Of a stretch of DNA of 64,000 nucleotides, positions 33,380 to 40,849 are shown piece after piece. Source of the stretch: Alphaproteobacteria bacterium (GTDB lineage: Bacteria; Pseudomonadota; Alphaproteobacteria; Reyranellales; Reyranellaceae). The translations under genes were made by a program, and so were the position numbers. The stretch spans positions 1 through 64,000 of the forward strand of contig VGCH01000011.1 of the NCBI GenBank assembly GCA_016870115.1, read 5' to 3'. The number at the start of each line of letters is the position of its first letter. Within the stretch, counting starts at the first letter, position 1. The notes below the pieces were generated by a model. It searched no databases. It was given only the letters and a program-made list of their open reading frames with translations, and was not told where the DNA came from.

Positions 33380-34578
33380 TGGCCGGCGGCCCGCTCGATG
33401 GCGTGCGCGTCCTCGATCTCACCACCGTCGTGGTGGGACCGATCTGCACGCGCACGCTTGCCGACCAGGGAGCTGAAGTCATCAAGGTGGAAGCGCCGGG
33501 CGGCGATCTGCTGCGAACCATGGCTCATGGCAGTCGCAATCGCGGCATGTCGGGCAAGTTCATCAACTTCAACCGCAACAAGCGCTCGATCGTCCTCGAT
33601 CTCAAGAAGCCCGCTGGCCTCGACGCGATCCGGCGGCTGGCGGCACGCGCCGACGTGTTCGTAAGCAACGTGCGGCCCGAGGGGCTGGCGCGCGCCGGCC
33701 TCGATTTCGCGCGACTGTCGCGGGACAATCCGCGCCTCATCCATTGCTCGATCCTGGCCTTCGGGCGCGGCGGGCCCTACTTCGGCCGCCCGGCCTACGA
33801 TCCGATCGTGCAAAGCCTGTCAGGTGTCGCGGGCACCTTCGAGCGCGCGACCGGCGAACCGAGATTCGTACCCATGGTGATGACCGACCATGTGACCGGC
33901 CTCATCGCCGCGCAGTGCATTGGCTTCGCGCTCTATCGGCGGGAAAAGACCGGACGCGGCGAGGCGATCGACGTGCCGATGTTCGAGAACATGGCGTCTT
34001 TCGTGATGAGCGAGCATCTCGCGGCCGCGACCTTCGATCCGCCGGTCGGGCCCACGGGCGATGGCCGCCTGCTGTCGCCCGACTATCGGCCGCTGCCGAC
34101 GCTCGACGGCTACATCACCGTGGGTCCCAACACCAACCCGCAGGCCTTCGCCTTCTTCGACGCGATTGGCCGCCCGGAGCTCAAGACCGATCCACGCTTC
34201 GACAGCGCGGCCTCGCGCACCGCCAATGCGGCGGCATACTTCGAGGTGCGCAAGACTGGCCTCGCAAAGAAGACGACCGCCGAGTGGCTCGCGATCTTCG
34301 AGAAACTCGATGTGCCGGCGGCGCGCTACAACTCGATCGACGACCTGCTCTCCGACCCGCACCTCGTGGCCTCCGGCTTCTTCCGCGAGGAGGCTCACCC
34401 CAGCGAAGGCAAGCTGCGCCGAACCCGCGTCGCCAATCGGTTCTCCGGCGGCGAGCGGAGCGATGAGAGCCATGCGCCGCGACTTGGCGAGCACACAAGG
34501 GCGGTGCTCGCGGAAGCGGGCTACAGCGCGGCCGAGATCGAGGCCATGCTGGCCGAGCGCGCCGCCGAAGCCGCCTGA
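33379..34578 (+). CDS. class III CoA-transferase (CaiB/BaiF family)
   Basis: A 399-residue family III CoA-transferase that moves CoA between carboxylic acids by a ping-pong aspartyl-CoA mechanism. N-terminal LDGVRVLDLTTVVVGPICT and DQGAEVIKVEAPGGD form the CoA site. The catalytic Asp170 is in MVMTDHVTGLI. NVRPEGLARAGLDF and GRGGPY are typical. Its ATG overlaps the hydratase stop, so translation is coupled. In context it could be the succinyl-CoA:itaconate or citramalate CoA-transferase of the cluster; substrate is inferred. Confidence 0.9.
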   Translation: MAGGPLDGVRVLDLTTVVVGPICTRTLADQGAEVIKVEAPGGDLLRTMAHGSRNRGMSGKFINFNRNKRSIVLDLKKPAGLDAIRRLAARADVFVSNVRPEGLARAGLDFARLSRDNPRLIHCSILAFGRGGPYFGRPAYDPIVQSLSGVAGTFERATGEPRFVPMVMTDHVTGLIAAQCIGFALYRREKTGRGEAIDVPMFENMASFVMSEHLAAATFDPPVGPTGDGRLLSPDYRPLPTLDGYITVGPNTNPQAFAFFDAIGRPELKTDPRFDSAASRTANAAAYFEVRKTGLAKKTTAEWLAIFEKLDVPAARYNSIDDLLSDPHLVASGFFREEAHPSEGKLRRTRVANRFSGGERSDESHAPRLGEHTRAVLAEAGYSAAEIEAMLAERAAEAA

Positions 34579-34599
34579 TCCTTCCAGTCCGGAGTGCCC

Positions 34600-35472
34600 A
34601 TGCCACCGCGTGCCGACCTGCCGACCTGGCGTTCGTTGATGTTCGTGCCGGTGACGAAGGAAAGCTTCGTCGCCAAGGCGCATACCCGCGGTGCCGACGC
34701 GATCATCCTCGACCTGGAGGACTCGATCGCCATGGCCGAGAAGGAGACGGCGCGGCGCGCGATTCCGGCCGCGATGCGCACCGTCTCGCAGGCCGGCGCC
34801 GATGTGGTGGTGCGCATCAACCGGCCACTCGAACTCGCCGTGCCCGACATCGAGGCCGCGGTCATTGCCGGCGTGCGCGCGCTCATGGTGCCGAAGATCA
34901 TGGGGCCTGAGCACGTGCGGCTCCTGTCCGAAGTGGTGGCCGAGCGCGAGCGCGTTCAGGGTCTCGCGCCCGGCAGCGTCGGCTTCGTCGGTCTCGTCGA
35001 GACGCCCGAGGCGCTGCCCGCGCTGGGCGCGATCGCCGCCGCCAACCCGCGCATGCTGGCGCTGGGCGTGGGCGCGGAAGACCTCTCGACCGAACTCGGC
35101 GGCAGCCCGACGCCCGACGCGCTCTATGTCTATGCCATGCAATCGGTCGCCGCGGCGCGGGCCGCCGGCATCCTGCCGCTGGGCTCGCTCGCGCGCTTCG
35201 CCGACTTCTCCGACCTCGCGGGCTATCGCGAGGGCCTCAAGCGATCCCGGGCTCTCGGCTTCGCGTGCACCGCCTGCATCCATCCCTCGCATGTCCCGGT
35301 GATCAACGAGGAATACGGCGTGAGCGCCGCCGACGCGGATCGCGCGCGCCGGCTGATCGCGGCCTACGACGCCGCCATCGCGGCTGGCCAGGGCGCTGCG
35401 GCTTTCGAGGGCGGCATGATCGACCTGCCCGTCGTCGAGCGCGCCCGCCGTCTGCTCGCACGAGCCCGCTGA
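34600..35472 (+). CDS. HpcH/HpaI (CitE-like) CoA ester lyase
   Basis: A 290-residue TIM-barrel lyase that should cleave a 3-hydroxyacyl-CoA such as (S)-citramalyl-CoA or malyl-CoA. The start ATG 34600 has GGAG 5 nt upstream; an in-frame GTG at 34594 is less likely. The CoA-binding motif LMFVPVTKESF, the ILDLEDSIAMAEK loop, metal-site Glu in GLVETPEALPAL and Asp in GVGAEDLSTELG are present. It lies 21 nt after the CoA-transferase. Citramalyl-CoA cleavage to acetyl-CoA and pyruvate would finish an itaconate pathway. Confidence 0.88.
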   Translation: MPPRADLPTWRSLMFVPVTKESFVAKAHTRGADAIILDLEDSIAMAEKETARRAIPAAMRTVSQAGADVVVRINRPLELAVPDIEAAVIAGVRALMVPKIMGPEHVRLLSEVVAERERVQGLAPGSVGFVGLVETPEALPALGAIAAANPRMLALGVGAEDLSTELGGSPTPDALYVYAMQSVAAARAAGILPLGSLARFADFSDLAGYREGLKRSRALGFACTACIHPSHVPVINEEYGVSAADADRARRLIAAYDAAIAAGQGAAAFEGGMIDLPVVERARRLLARAR

Positions 35473-35534
35473 TCGGGCGTGACGGCGCGGGACGGATCGG
35501 ACAAGATCGCGCGCCATTTTTCGGGAGGACCGCC

Positions 35535-36518
35535 ATGACCCGCATCAACCGTCGCACCGCCACGCTCGGCCTCGCCGCGCTGGCAGCCCCCGCGCTGCTG
35601 CCGCGCTCAGCGCTGACGCAGGCCAAGTGGCGGCCCAATCGCCCGATCACCGTCTACAATCCACTCCCGGCCGGTGGCGTCGCCGACGCCCACCTGCGCT
35701 TCCTCGGCGAGCGCGTGGGCAAGATGCTGGGCCAGCAGGTGATCGTCGACATCAAGGCCGGCGCCGCCGCTACACTCGCCGCTGCGCAGTTGATGTCGGT
35801 GAGGCCGGACGGCCATGCCATCGCCTGCATGACAGTGAATAGCCTCCGCTATCCGCACTATCAGCAGACCACCTGGGATCCGCTCAAGGACTTCACCTAC
35901 ATCATGGGGCTGTCGTCCTTCACCATGGGCTTTGTCTGCAACAGCGCCTCGCCGTGGAAGACGATCGAGGACCTCGTGGCCGCCGGCCGCAAGGACCCCG
36001 AGAAGCTCAACTATGGCACCAGCGGCGTCGGCGGCACCGGTCACCTGATGATGATCGAGCTCGAAGCGCAGACCAAAGCGCGCTTCACCCACATTCCCTA
36101 CAAGGGCGGCGCCGACTGGATGCAGGCGCTGCTCGGCAAGCAGATCGACTTCGTGCCCGACGGCGCGTTTTGGGCGCCCTTCGTCGAGAATGGCCAGGCC
36201 CGCCTGCTCGCGATGGCGACAGAGAAGCGCTTCGCCAAGTTCCCCGACGCGCCGACGCTGCGCGAACGCGGCATCGACGTGGTGGGCTGGAGCCCCTACG
36301 GCCTCGTGGGTCCAAAGGGCCTGCCCGAAAACATCGTCACCACGCTGCACGACGCCTTCAAGGAGGCGATGGCCGATCCGGGCCACCAGCCGCTGCTCGA
36401 CCGCTTCATCCAGGAGCCCTGGTACAAGTCGCCGGCCGAGTACCGGAAGTGGGCCGAGGACTACTTCCCCTCAGTGCGGCCGCTGCTGGAGCGCGCCGGC
36501 CTCACCAAGCCGGCCTGA
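35535..36518 (+). CDS. Bug-type (TctC) tripartite tricarboxylate transporter receptor
   Basis: A 327-residue periplasmic solute-binding protein. The N-terminus MTRINRRTATLGLAALAAP with ALLPRSALTQA is a Tat-like or Sec signal sequence of about 29 residues. Family motifs are VYNPLPAGGVADAHLRFL, VDIKAGAAATLAAAQL, YGTSGVGGTGHLMMIE, FTHIPYKGGADWMQALLG and GPKGLPENIVTTLHDAFKEA. AGGA precedes the start. No TctA or TctB membrane genes are nearby, so it is an orphan receptor. It likely captures the carboxylate degraded by the three preceding enzymes. Confidence 0.9.
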   Translation: MTRINRRTATLGLAALAAPALLPRSALTQAKWRPNRPITVYNPLPAGGVADAHLRFLGERVGKMLGQQVIVDIKAGAAATLAAAQLMSVRPDGHAIACMTVNSLRYPHYQQTTWDPLKDFTYIMGLSSFTMGFVCNSASPWKTIEDLVAAGRKDPEKLNYGTSGVGGTGHLMMIELEAQTKARFTHIPYKGGADWMQALLGKQIDFVPDGAFWAPFVENGQARLLAMATEKRFAKFPDAPTLRERGIDVVGWSPYGLVGPKGLPENIVTTLHDAFKEAMADPGHQPLLDRFIQEPWYKSPAEYRKWAEDYFPSVRPLLERAGLTKPA

Positions 36519-36524
36519 CCGGCG

Positions 36525-37589
36525 ATGGCGGCTCTGCTCCGTCGCGCGTTCGGCAAGGCGGGTGCCGCGGCACTCGCCCTGCTGCCATTCGCCGCGCGGG
36601 CCCAGCAACCGCCGCCGCTGCAACGCATCGCCTTCGGCAGCTGCGCGCACCAGAAGCATCCGCAGCCCATCTGGGACACGATCGGACGTTGGCGGCCCGA
36701 CCTGTTCATCTTTGCCGGCGACAATGTCTATGGCGACTTCACCACCGCCGACGCGCCGCAGCTCAAGGAAGCCTACGCCCAGCTCGCCGCCATCGAGGGC
36801 TTCCAGCGCTTCCGCACGACCGTGCCGCATCTCGCGATCTGGGACGACCACGACTACGGCAAGAACGATGGCGGCGCGGAGTTCGCCCTGAAGCAGATCG
36901 CCAAGGACGAGTTCCTGAAGTTCTGGAACGTGCCCGCCGACGATCCGCGGCGCACCCGCGAAGGCCTGCACGACGCGCGCATTGCAGGCCCCCCGGGCTA
37001 TCGCGTGCAGACGATCCTGCTCGACACGCGCTGGTTCCGCTCGGCGCTCAAGCCCACCGATCAGCGCGGCGCGCCCGGCAAGGAGCGCTACCTGCCCGAC
37101 CCCGACCCCACCAAGACGATGCTGGGCGAGGCGCAGTGGGCCTGGCTCGCGGCCGAACTGCGCAAGCCCGCCGAGATCCGCCTCATCGTGTCCTCGATCC
37201 AGGTCCTCGCCGAGGGTCATGGCTGGGAACGCTGGGGCAATCTCCCCAGCGAACGGGAGAAGCTCTTCGCGCTCATTCGCGAGACCGACGCGCGAGGCGT
37301 CGTGTTCCTGTCGGGCGACCGACATATCGGTGCGCTGTACCGGGAGAAAACCGTCGTCGACTATCCGCTGCACGAGATCACCGCCAGCGGTCTCAATCAG
37401 GCCCTCGCTTTCTGGGGCAACCGCGAGCCGGGCCCCAATCGTCTCGGCGCCGTCTATGGCGGCGCCCATTTCGGTTCGATCGAGATCGACTGGTGGGACC
37501 GCTCGGTCGACCTCTCGATCCGCGACGGGGGCGCCACGCCTCGCCGCACCGTCCGCATCCCCTTCGCCGACCTCGGACTGGGCCGCTGA
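36525..37589 (+). CDS. PhoD-like phosphatase/phosphodiesterase
   Basis: A 354-residue exported metallophosphatase of the alkaline phosphatase D family. A short signal peptide (FGKAGAAALALLPFAARAQ) is followed by the metallophosphoesterase fold with GSCAHQKHPQP, the metal motif FAGDNVYGDF, IWDDHDYGKND and LSGDRHIGALY. It lacks the N-terminal Ig-like domain of Bacillus PhoD, so it is the short form. It starts 6 nt after the receptor gene, so it is probably co-transcribed, although its role with that set is unclear. Confidence 0.88.
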   Translation: MAALLRRAFGKAGAAALALLPFAARAQQPPPLQRIAFGSCAHQKHPQPIWDTIGRWRPDLFIFAGDNVYGDFTTADAPQLKEAYAQLAAIEGFQRFRTTVPHLAIWDDHDYGKNDGGAEFALKQIAKDEFLKFWNVPADDPRRTREGLHDARIAGPPGYRVQTILLDTRWFRSALKPTDQRGAPGKERYLPDPDPTKTMLGEAQWAWLAAELRKPAEIRLIVSSIQVLAEGHGWERWGNLPSEREKLFALIRETDARGVVFLSGDRHIGALYREKTVVDYPLHEITASGLNQALAFWGNREPGPNRLGAVYGGAHFGSIEIDWWDRSVDLSIRDGGATPRRTVRIPFADLGLGR

Positions 37590-37767
37590 GCCTCAGCCCG
37601 TCGTCGCGAGCGCATTGGCGCGACCTGGCTCTCCTCTCTCATTCGGTCGGAGGGCCCCCTCGGCGTCCGTCAGGTCGCCGGATGGCCCGGGGATGATCCG
37701 CGCCCTCCTCCCGTAGCCCCATCAAGGCCGGAAACTCTCCCCGGCCGATCCGTCGATAGAGGTCTCG

Positions 37768-38283
37768 ATGCCCTCCCTGAAGGGTCTTGCGTCTGTCTCT
37801 CTCCTCGCTCTTGCGGTCGCGGCCGCCCCCGCGTTGGCCCAGGACCGTGACAACAATCCGCCCGGTCCGCGCGGCGGTCCCGGCACCAACTGGGAGAACC
37901 CGCCCGGCCCGCAAGGTGGCCCCGGCGCCTCGCCCGATCGCCGTCGCGTCGATCGCGACAGCAACCCGCCCGGTCCGCGCGGCGGTCCCGGCACCAACTG
38001 GGAGAATCCGCCCGGCCCGCAAGGTGGCCCCGGCGCCTCGCCCGATCGCCGTCGCGTCGATCGCGACAACAACCCGCCCGGTCCGCGCGGCGGTCCGGGC
38101 ACCAACTGGGAGAATCCCCCGGGTCCCCAAGGTGGCCCCGGCGCCTCACCCGATCGCCGACCGCGCCAGGGCGGTGGCACCTTCTCAGGCCCCGGCGGTC
38201 AGACCCGCCAGGGCGGCTTCAACGGCCCGGGCGGTCAGCGCCCGGGAGGCAATGGTGGCGGCGGCCCGCGTGGCCGCGGCTAG
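37768..38283 (+). CDS. secreted Pro/Gly-rich tandem-repeat protein, unknown function
   Basis: A 171-residue protein with a clear signal peptide (about 1-25, LASVSLLALAVAAAPALAQ). Three nearly identical 36-residue units follow, each with the pattern NPPGPRGGPGTNWENPPGPQ then GGPGASPDRRRVDRD. A Gly/Gln/Arg-rich tail (GGTFSGPGGQTRQGGFNGPG) ends it. The units are 108 bp and keep frame. Residues are collagen-like in composition but are not strict Gly-X-Y triplets. It is probably periplasmic or extracellular and disordered. I do not recognise a named family and propose no function. Open frames on the opposite strand reflect the repeat composition. Confidence 0.75.
   Translation: MPSLKGLASVSLLALAVAAAPALAQDRDNNPPGPRGGPGTNWENPPGPQGGPGASPDRRRVDRDSNPPGPRGGPGTNWENPPGPQGGPGASPDRRRVDRDNNPPGPRGGPGTNWENPPGPQGGPGASPDRRPRQGGGTFSGPGGQTRQGGFNGPGGQRPGGNGGGGPRGRG
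37843..38166 (+). repeat. three 108-bp tandem repeats
   Basis: Units begin at 37843, 37951 and 38059 with GACCGTGAC or GATCGCGAC and are nearly identical at the DNA level, differing mainly at third positions. Near-identity suggests recent duplication or gene conversion. The unit length is a multiple of three, so copy-number changes keep the reading frame. Confidence 0.95.
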
Positions 38284-38352
38284 CGGATCGGGGATGTCGC
38301 CGGTGGCCTGAGTCCTGCCCACCCTGTCTCACCGTCGGAGACGTTCGCGAGC

Positions 38353-38376
38353 GGGCCGCCTGGCAACAGGCGGCCC
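38353..38376. terminator. hairpin between convergent genes
   Basis: GGGCCGCCTG (38353-38362), GNRA loop GCAA, CAGGCGGCCC (38367-38376) is a perfect 10-bp stem between two convergent genes ending at 38283 and 38392. Tails are only weakly U-rich, so it may act as a bidirectional, imperfect terminator. Confidence 0.5.
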
Positions 38377-38391
38377 GTCTGCTGTTCGCCC

Positions 38392-39456
38392 TCACACCGT
38401 CTTCACCAGCTCCGCGATCGCCGCGCCCACTGTCCGCGTATCGCCATTGCCGCCGAGATCGCGCGTGCGCGGACCGCCCTCGACCAGCGAGGCCGCGATC
38501 GCGCGCTCGATGGCGGCGGCGGCGTCGGGATGGCCGAGATGGCGCACCATCATCGCGCCGGACCAGATCTGGCCGATCGGATTGGCGATCCCCTTGCCGG
38601 CGATGTCGGGCGCCGAACCATGCACCGGCTCGAACATCGATGGGTACACGCGCTCGGGATTGATGTTGCCCGACGGCGCGACGCCGATCGATCCGGTGAG
38701 CGCGGGACCGAGGTCGGAGAGAATGTCGCCGAACAGGTTGGAGCCCACCACGACATCGAACCAATCGGGATTGCGCACGAAATGCGCCGTCAGGATATCG
38801 ATGTGATACTGGTCCGCGCGCACATCGGGATAGCGCGCCTTCATCTCGGCGAAGCGCTCGTCCCAGAACGGCATGGTGTGGATGATGCCGTTGGACTTGG
38901 TGGCCGAGGTGACGTGCTTCTTGGTGGTGCGCGCGAAGTCGAAGGCGAACTTCAGCACCCGGTCGACGCCCTTGCGGGTGAAGACCGCCTCCTGCACCGC
39001 GAACTCCTGGTCGGTGCCGCGGAACATGCGGCCGCCCAGCTCGGAATACTCGCCCTCGGTGTTCTCGCGCACGACCCAGAAATCGATCTCGCCCGGCTTG
39101 CGGTTGGCGAGCGGCGTCGGCACGCCCTCGAACAGCCGCACGGGGCGGAGATTCACATACTCGTCGAACTCGCGCCGGATCGGGATCAGCAACCCCCAGA
39201 GCGAGACGTGATCGGGCACGCCGGGCCAGCCGACGGCGCCGAGAAAGATGCTGTCGAAGCCGCGCAAGGTGGCCATGCCGTCGTCGGGCATCATCTTGCC
39301 GGTCTTGAGCAGCCGATCGCAGGACCAATCGAACTCGGTCATCTCGAGCTGGAAGCCGAAGCGGCGCGCCGCCGCCTCCAGCACCAGCACGCCCTCGGGC
39401 AGCACCTCGCGGCCGATGCCGTCGCCGGGGATGAGCGCGATCCTGTGTTTCTTCAT
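38392..39456 (-). CDS. tartrate dehydrogenase / D-malate dehydrogenase (isocitrate-isopropylmalate family)
   Basis: A 354-residue NAD-dependent beta-decarboxylating dehydrogenase of the TtuC/DmlA group. Signatures are IPGDGIGREVLPEG, the substrate loop LRPVRLFEGVPTPLANRK, WVVRENTEGEYSELGGRMF, the catalytic Lys/Asp region and GSNLFGDILSDLG, and EPVHGSAPDIAGKG for NAD binding. The WGLLIPIRREFDEYVNLRP stretch resembles tartrate dehydrogenases rather than LeuB. It would oxidise tartrate or D-malate, giving pyruvate or glycerate products. It stands alone on the minus strand. Confidence 0.88.
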   Translation of the reverse strand: MKKHRIALIPGDGIGREVLPEGVLVLEAAARRFGFQLEMTEFDWSCDRLLKTGKMMPDDGMATLRGFDSIFLGAVGWPGVPDHVSLWGLLIPIRREFDEYVNLRPVRLFEGVPTPLANRKPGEIDFWVVRENTEGEYSELGGRMFRGTDQEFAVQEAVFTRKGVDRVLKFAFDFARTTKKHVTSATKSNGIIHTMPFWDERFAEMKARYPDVRADQYHIDILTAHFVRNPDWFDVVVGSNLFGDILSDLGPALTGSIGVAPSGNINPERVYPSMFEPVHGSAPDIAGKGIANPIGQIWSGAMMVRHLGHPDAAAAIERAIAASLVEGGPRTRDLGGNGDTRTVGAAIAELVKTV

Positions 39457-39498
39457 CGGGTCCTCGTGGAAATGCGGGGGCGATCTGAGCGGGCGACC

Positions 39499-40029
39499 CT
39501 AGAGCGGACGGCGGGCGGAGGGAACCGGGTCGCCGTCGTGTCGCGGTGTCGAAACTGTCGAGGGTGTCGAGGACGTCGAGAGTGTCGAGAGTGTCGAGAG
39601 TGTCGAGAGTGTCGAGAGTGTCGAGAGTGTTGAAGCTGTCGAGGACAGGCCGAAGCCCTGCCACATCAAGGGGTTGGCCGCGAGATATGACGCCACCGCT
39701 GTTGAAATTGCGGACTCAGAGACTGTTGAAATGACGCGCCGCGACCGCGCCTCGGCGAAGTCCATCCGCTCCAGCGTGCGCACGAGGCGGCGGTCGTTCA
39801 TGGCGGGATGGACCCAGTGCTTCAACCCGCGCGCGCTGGCCGCCCGCGCCTCGCGCCGGACCCGGTCGCAGAGCGCCGCGAAACCCGGCACCGTCCGCCG
39901 CCAATAATAGGGAGTCGTCCTCTCAACGCCGATCACGGCGGCGGCATCGCTCGCCGAGCCGGTGCGGGCCAGCGCGTCGACATAGGCACGACGCTGTTCG
40001 GAACTGGAACGAATGCGGGCGTGGGTCAT
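39499..40029 (-). CDS. hypothetical protein with HTH-like N-terminus and repetitive Ser-Thr-Leu tail
   Basis: A 176-residue predicted protein. The start ATG 40029 (MTHARIRSSSEQRR) has GGAGG just upstream. Residues 10-60 (AYVDALARTGSASDAAAVIG and VERTTPYYWRRTVPGF) look like a helix-turn-helix of the kind seen in phage terminase small subunits or homeodomain-like regulators. The middle is basic. From about residue 128 the sequence is a run of STL triplets, encoded by the 9-bp repeat, then a Pro/Ser tail. The repeat may be an expansion that replaced the original C-terminus. Function unknown. Confidence 0.55.
   Translation of the reverse strand: MTHARIRSSSEQRRAYVDALARTGSASDAAAVIGVERTTPYYWRRTVPGFAALCDRVRREARAASARGLKHWVHPAMNDRRLVRTLERMDFAEARSRRVISTVSESAISTAVASYLAANPLMWQGFGLSSTASTLSTLSTLSTLSTLSTLSTSSTPSTVSTPRHDGDPVPSARRPL
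39548..39646. repeat. 9-bp minisatellite, 11 units
   Basis: Units of GTCGAGAGT (plus strand) repeat from 39575 to 39628 six times without error. Degenerate copies such as GTCGAGGAC, GTCGAGGGT, GTCGAAACT and GTTGAAGCT flank them, giving 99 nt in total. Because the unit is 9 bp, changes in copy number alter the protein in steps of three residues (Ser-Thr-Leu). Confidence 0.95.
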
Positions 40030-40139
40030 GCGAACCTCCATGGGGAGAATAGGATATAGACGCCTATCTTTAAGCCGTCAAGCAGCCGTATTCCTATCCT
40101 TCTGTGGGCCCGTCGATTGCCCGCCCGCTTCCGCCATGA

Positions 40140-40159
40140 TAGATATCATTTGATATCTA
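40140..40159. promoter_or_regulatory. palindromic operator upstream of vapBC
   Basis: TAGATATCA (40140-40148), TT, TGATATCTA (40151-40159) is a perfect 9-bp inverted repeat ending 15 nt before the antitoxin ATG. This is the usual position and symmetry for the autoregulatory site of an AbrB-type VapB antitoxin and its VapBC complex. Confidence 0.65.
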
Positions 40160-40174
40160 CCATGAGGTCGAGCC

Positions 40175-40432
40175 ATGACTGCCACCGCCAAGCTCTTCAT
40201 GCATGGCCGCTCCCAGGCCGTCCGGCTCCCGAAGGAATTCCGCTTCGAGGGCAAGGAAGTGCGCGTCTCGCGGCAGGGCGACCGGGTGATCCTGGAGCCG
40301 ATGGAGAAGAAGCCGTTTGACCCGGTGAAGTTCTGGGCCGAGTTGGACGCGCTGGGGGCGCGGGATTTTCTGCCCGACGGGCTCCCGGACGACCCGCCTC
40401 TCCTGCCGGACGACGACGTGTCGTTCGACTGA
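40175..40432 (+). CDS. vapB: VapB-type antitoxin (AbrB/MazE/SpoVT fold)
   Basis: An 85-residue antitoxin. The N-terminal swapped-hairpin DNA-binding domain reads [20 protein letters not shown] and [18 protein letters not shown], the VagC/VapB signature. The acidic C-terminal part ([20 protein letters not shown]) should wrap and block the VapC toxin. GAGG lies upstream of the ATG. The palindrome at 40140 is a likely operator for itself. vapC follows after 9 nt. Confidence 0.9.
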   Translation: MTATAKLFMHGRSQAVRLPKEFRFEGKEVRVSRQGDRVILEPMEKKPFDPVKFWAELDALGARDFLPDGLPDDPPLLPDDDVSFD

Positions 40433-40441
40433 GGCCGGGCG

Positions 40442-40849
40442 GTGTACTGCCTCGACACGAACATCGTCATCTTCGCGATGAACCGGCGCCGACCGCACAT
40501 CGCGCGGCGCCTCACAGTGGAGCTCCAGGCCGGCACACCGCTACTGGTGCCGGCCATCGTGCGTTTCGAACTGGACTACGGATTGGCGAAGAGCCACGCG
40601 CCGGAGCAATCGCGCTTTCTTCTGGAGTCGTTCCTGGCGGTGGGCTTCCTACACCCGGCGTTCGACAGCGACGATGCGCGGGAAGCGGCCGCCATTCGCG
40701 CGGGGCTTGAGGCGCAGGGCATCGGCATCGGTCCGTTCGACTATCTGATCGCCGCGCAGGCGCGGCGCCGCGGCGCAATCATGGTAACGCTGAACCGCCG
40801 GGAATTCGATCGCGTGCCGCGGCTTGCGGTGACGGACTGGACGGGGTGA
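40442..40849 (+). CDS. vapC: VapC-family PIN-domain ribonuclease toxin
   Basis: A 135-residue PIN nuclease toxin that cleaves RNA, usually tRNA or rRNA, when the antitoxin is lost. Acidic active-site residues are Asp5 (CLDTNIVIF), Glu43 (IVRFELDYGLA) and Asp100 (GPFDYLIAAQA); position 118 is Asn in TLNRREF, as in many active members. Translation starts with GTG at 40442 behind GAGG. It forms a two-gene operon with vapB at the edge of an accessory island. Confidence 0.92.
   Translation: MYCLDTNIVIFAMNRRRPHIARRLTVELQAGTPLLVPAIVRFELDYGLAKSHAPEQSRFLLESFLAVGFLHPAFDSDDAREAAAIRAGLEAQGIGIGPFDYLIAAQARRRGAIMVTLNRREFDRVPRLAVTDWTG

Noticed and set aside
33820-35517. 565-codon minus-strand frame
   Set aside because: Opposite the CoA-transferase and lyase genes, which have clear family motifs.
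37639-38180. three minus-strand frames over the 108-bp repeats
   Set aside because: They exist because the repeat unit is stop-free in all phases; only the plus frame has a signal peptide and proper start.
39548-39646. CRISPR-like array
   Set aside because: Units are 9 bp with no spacers.
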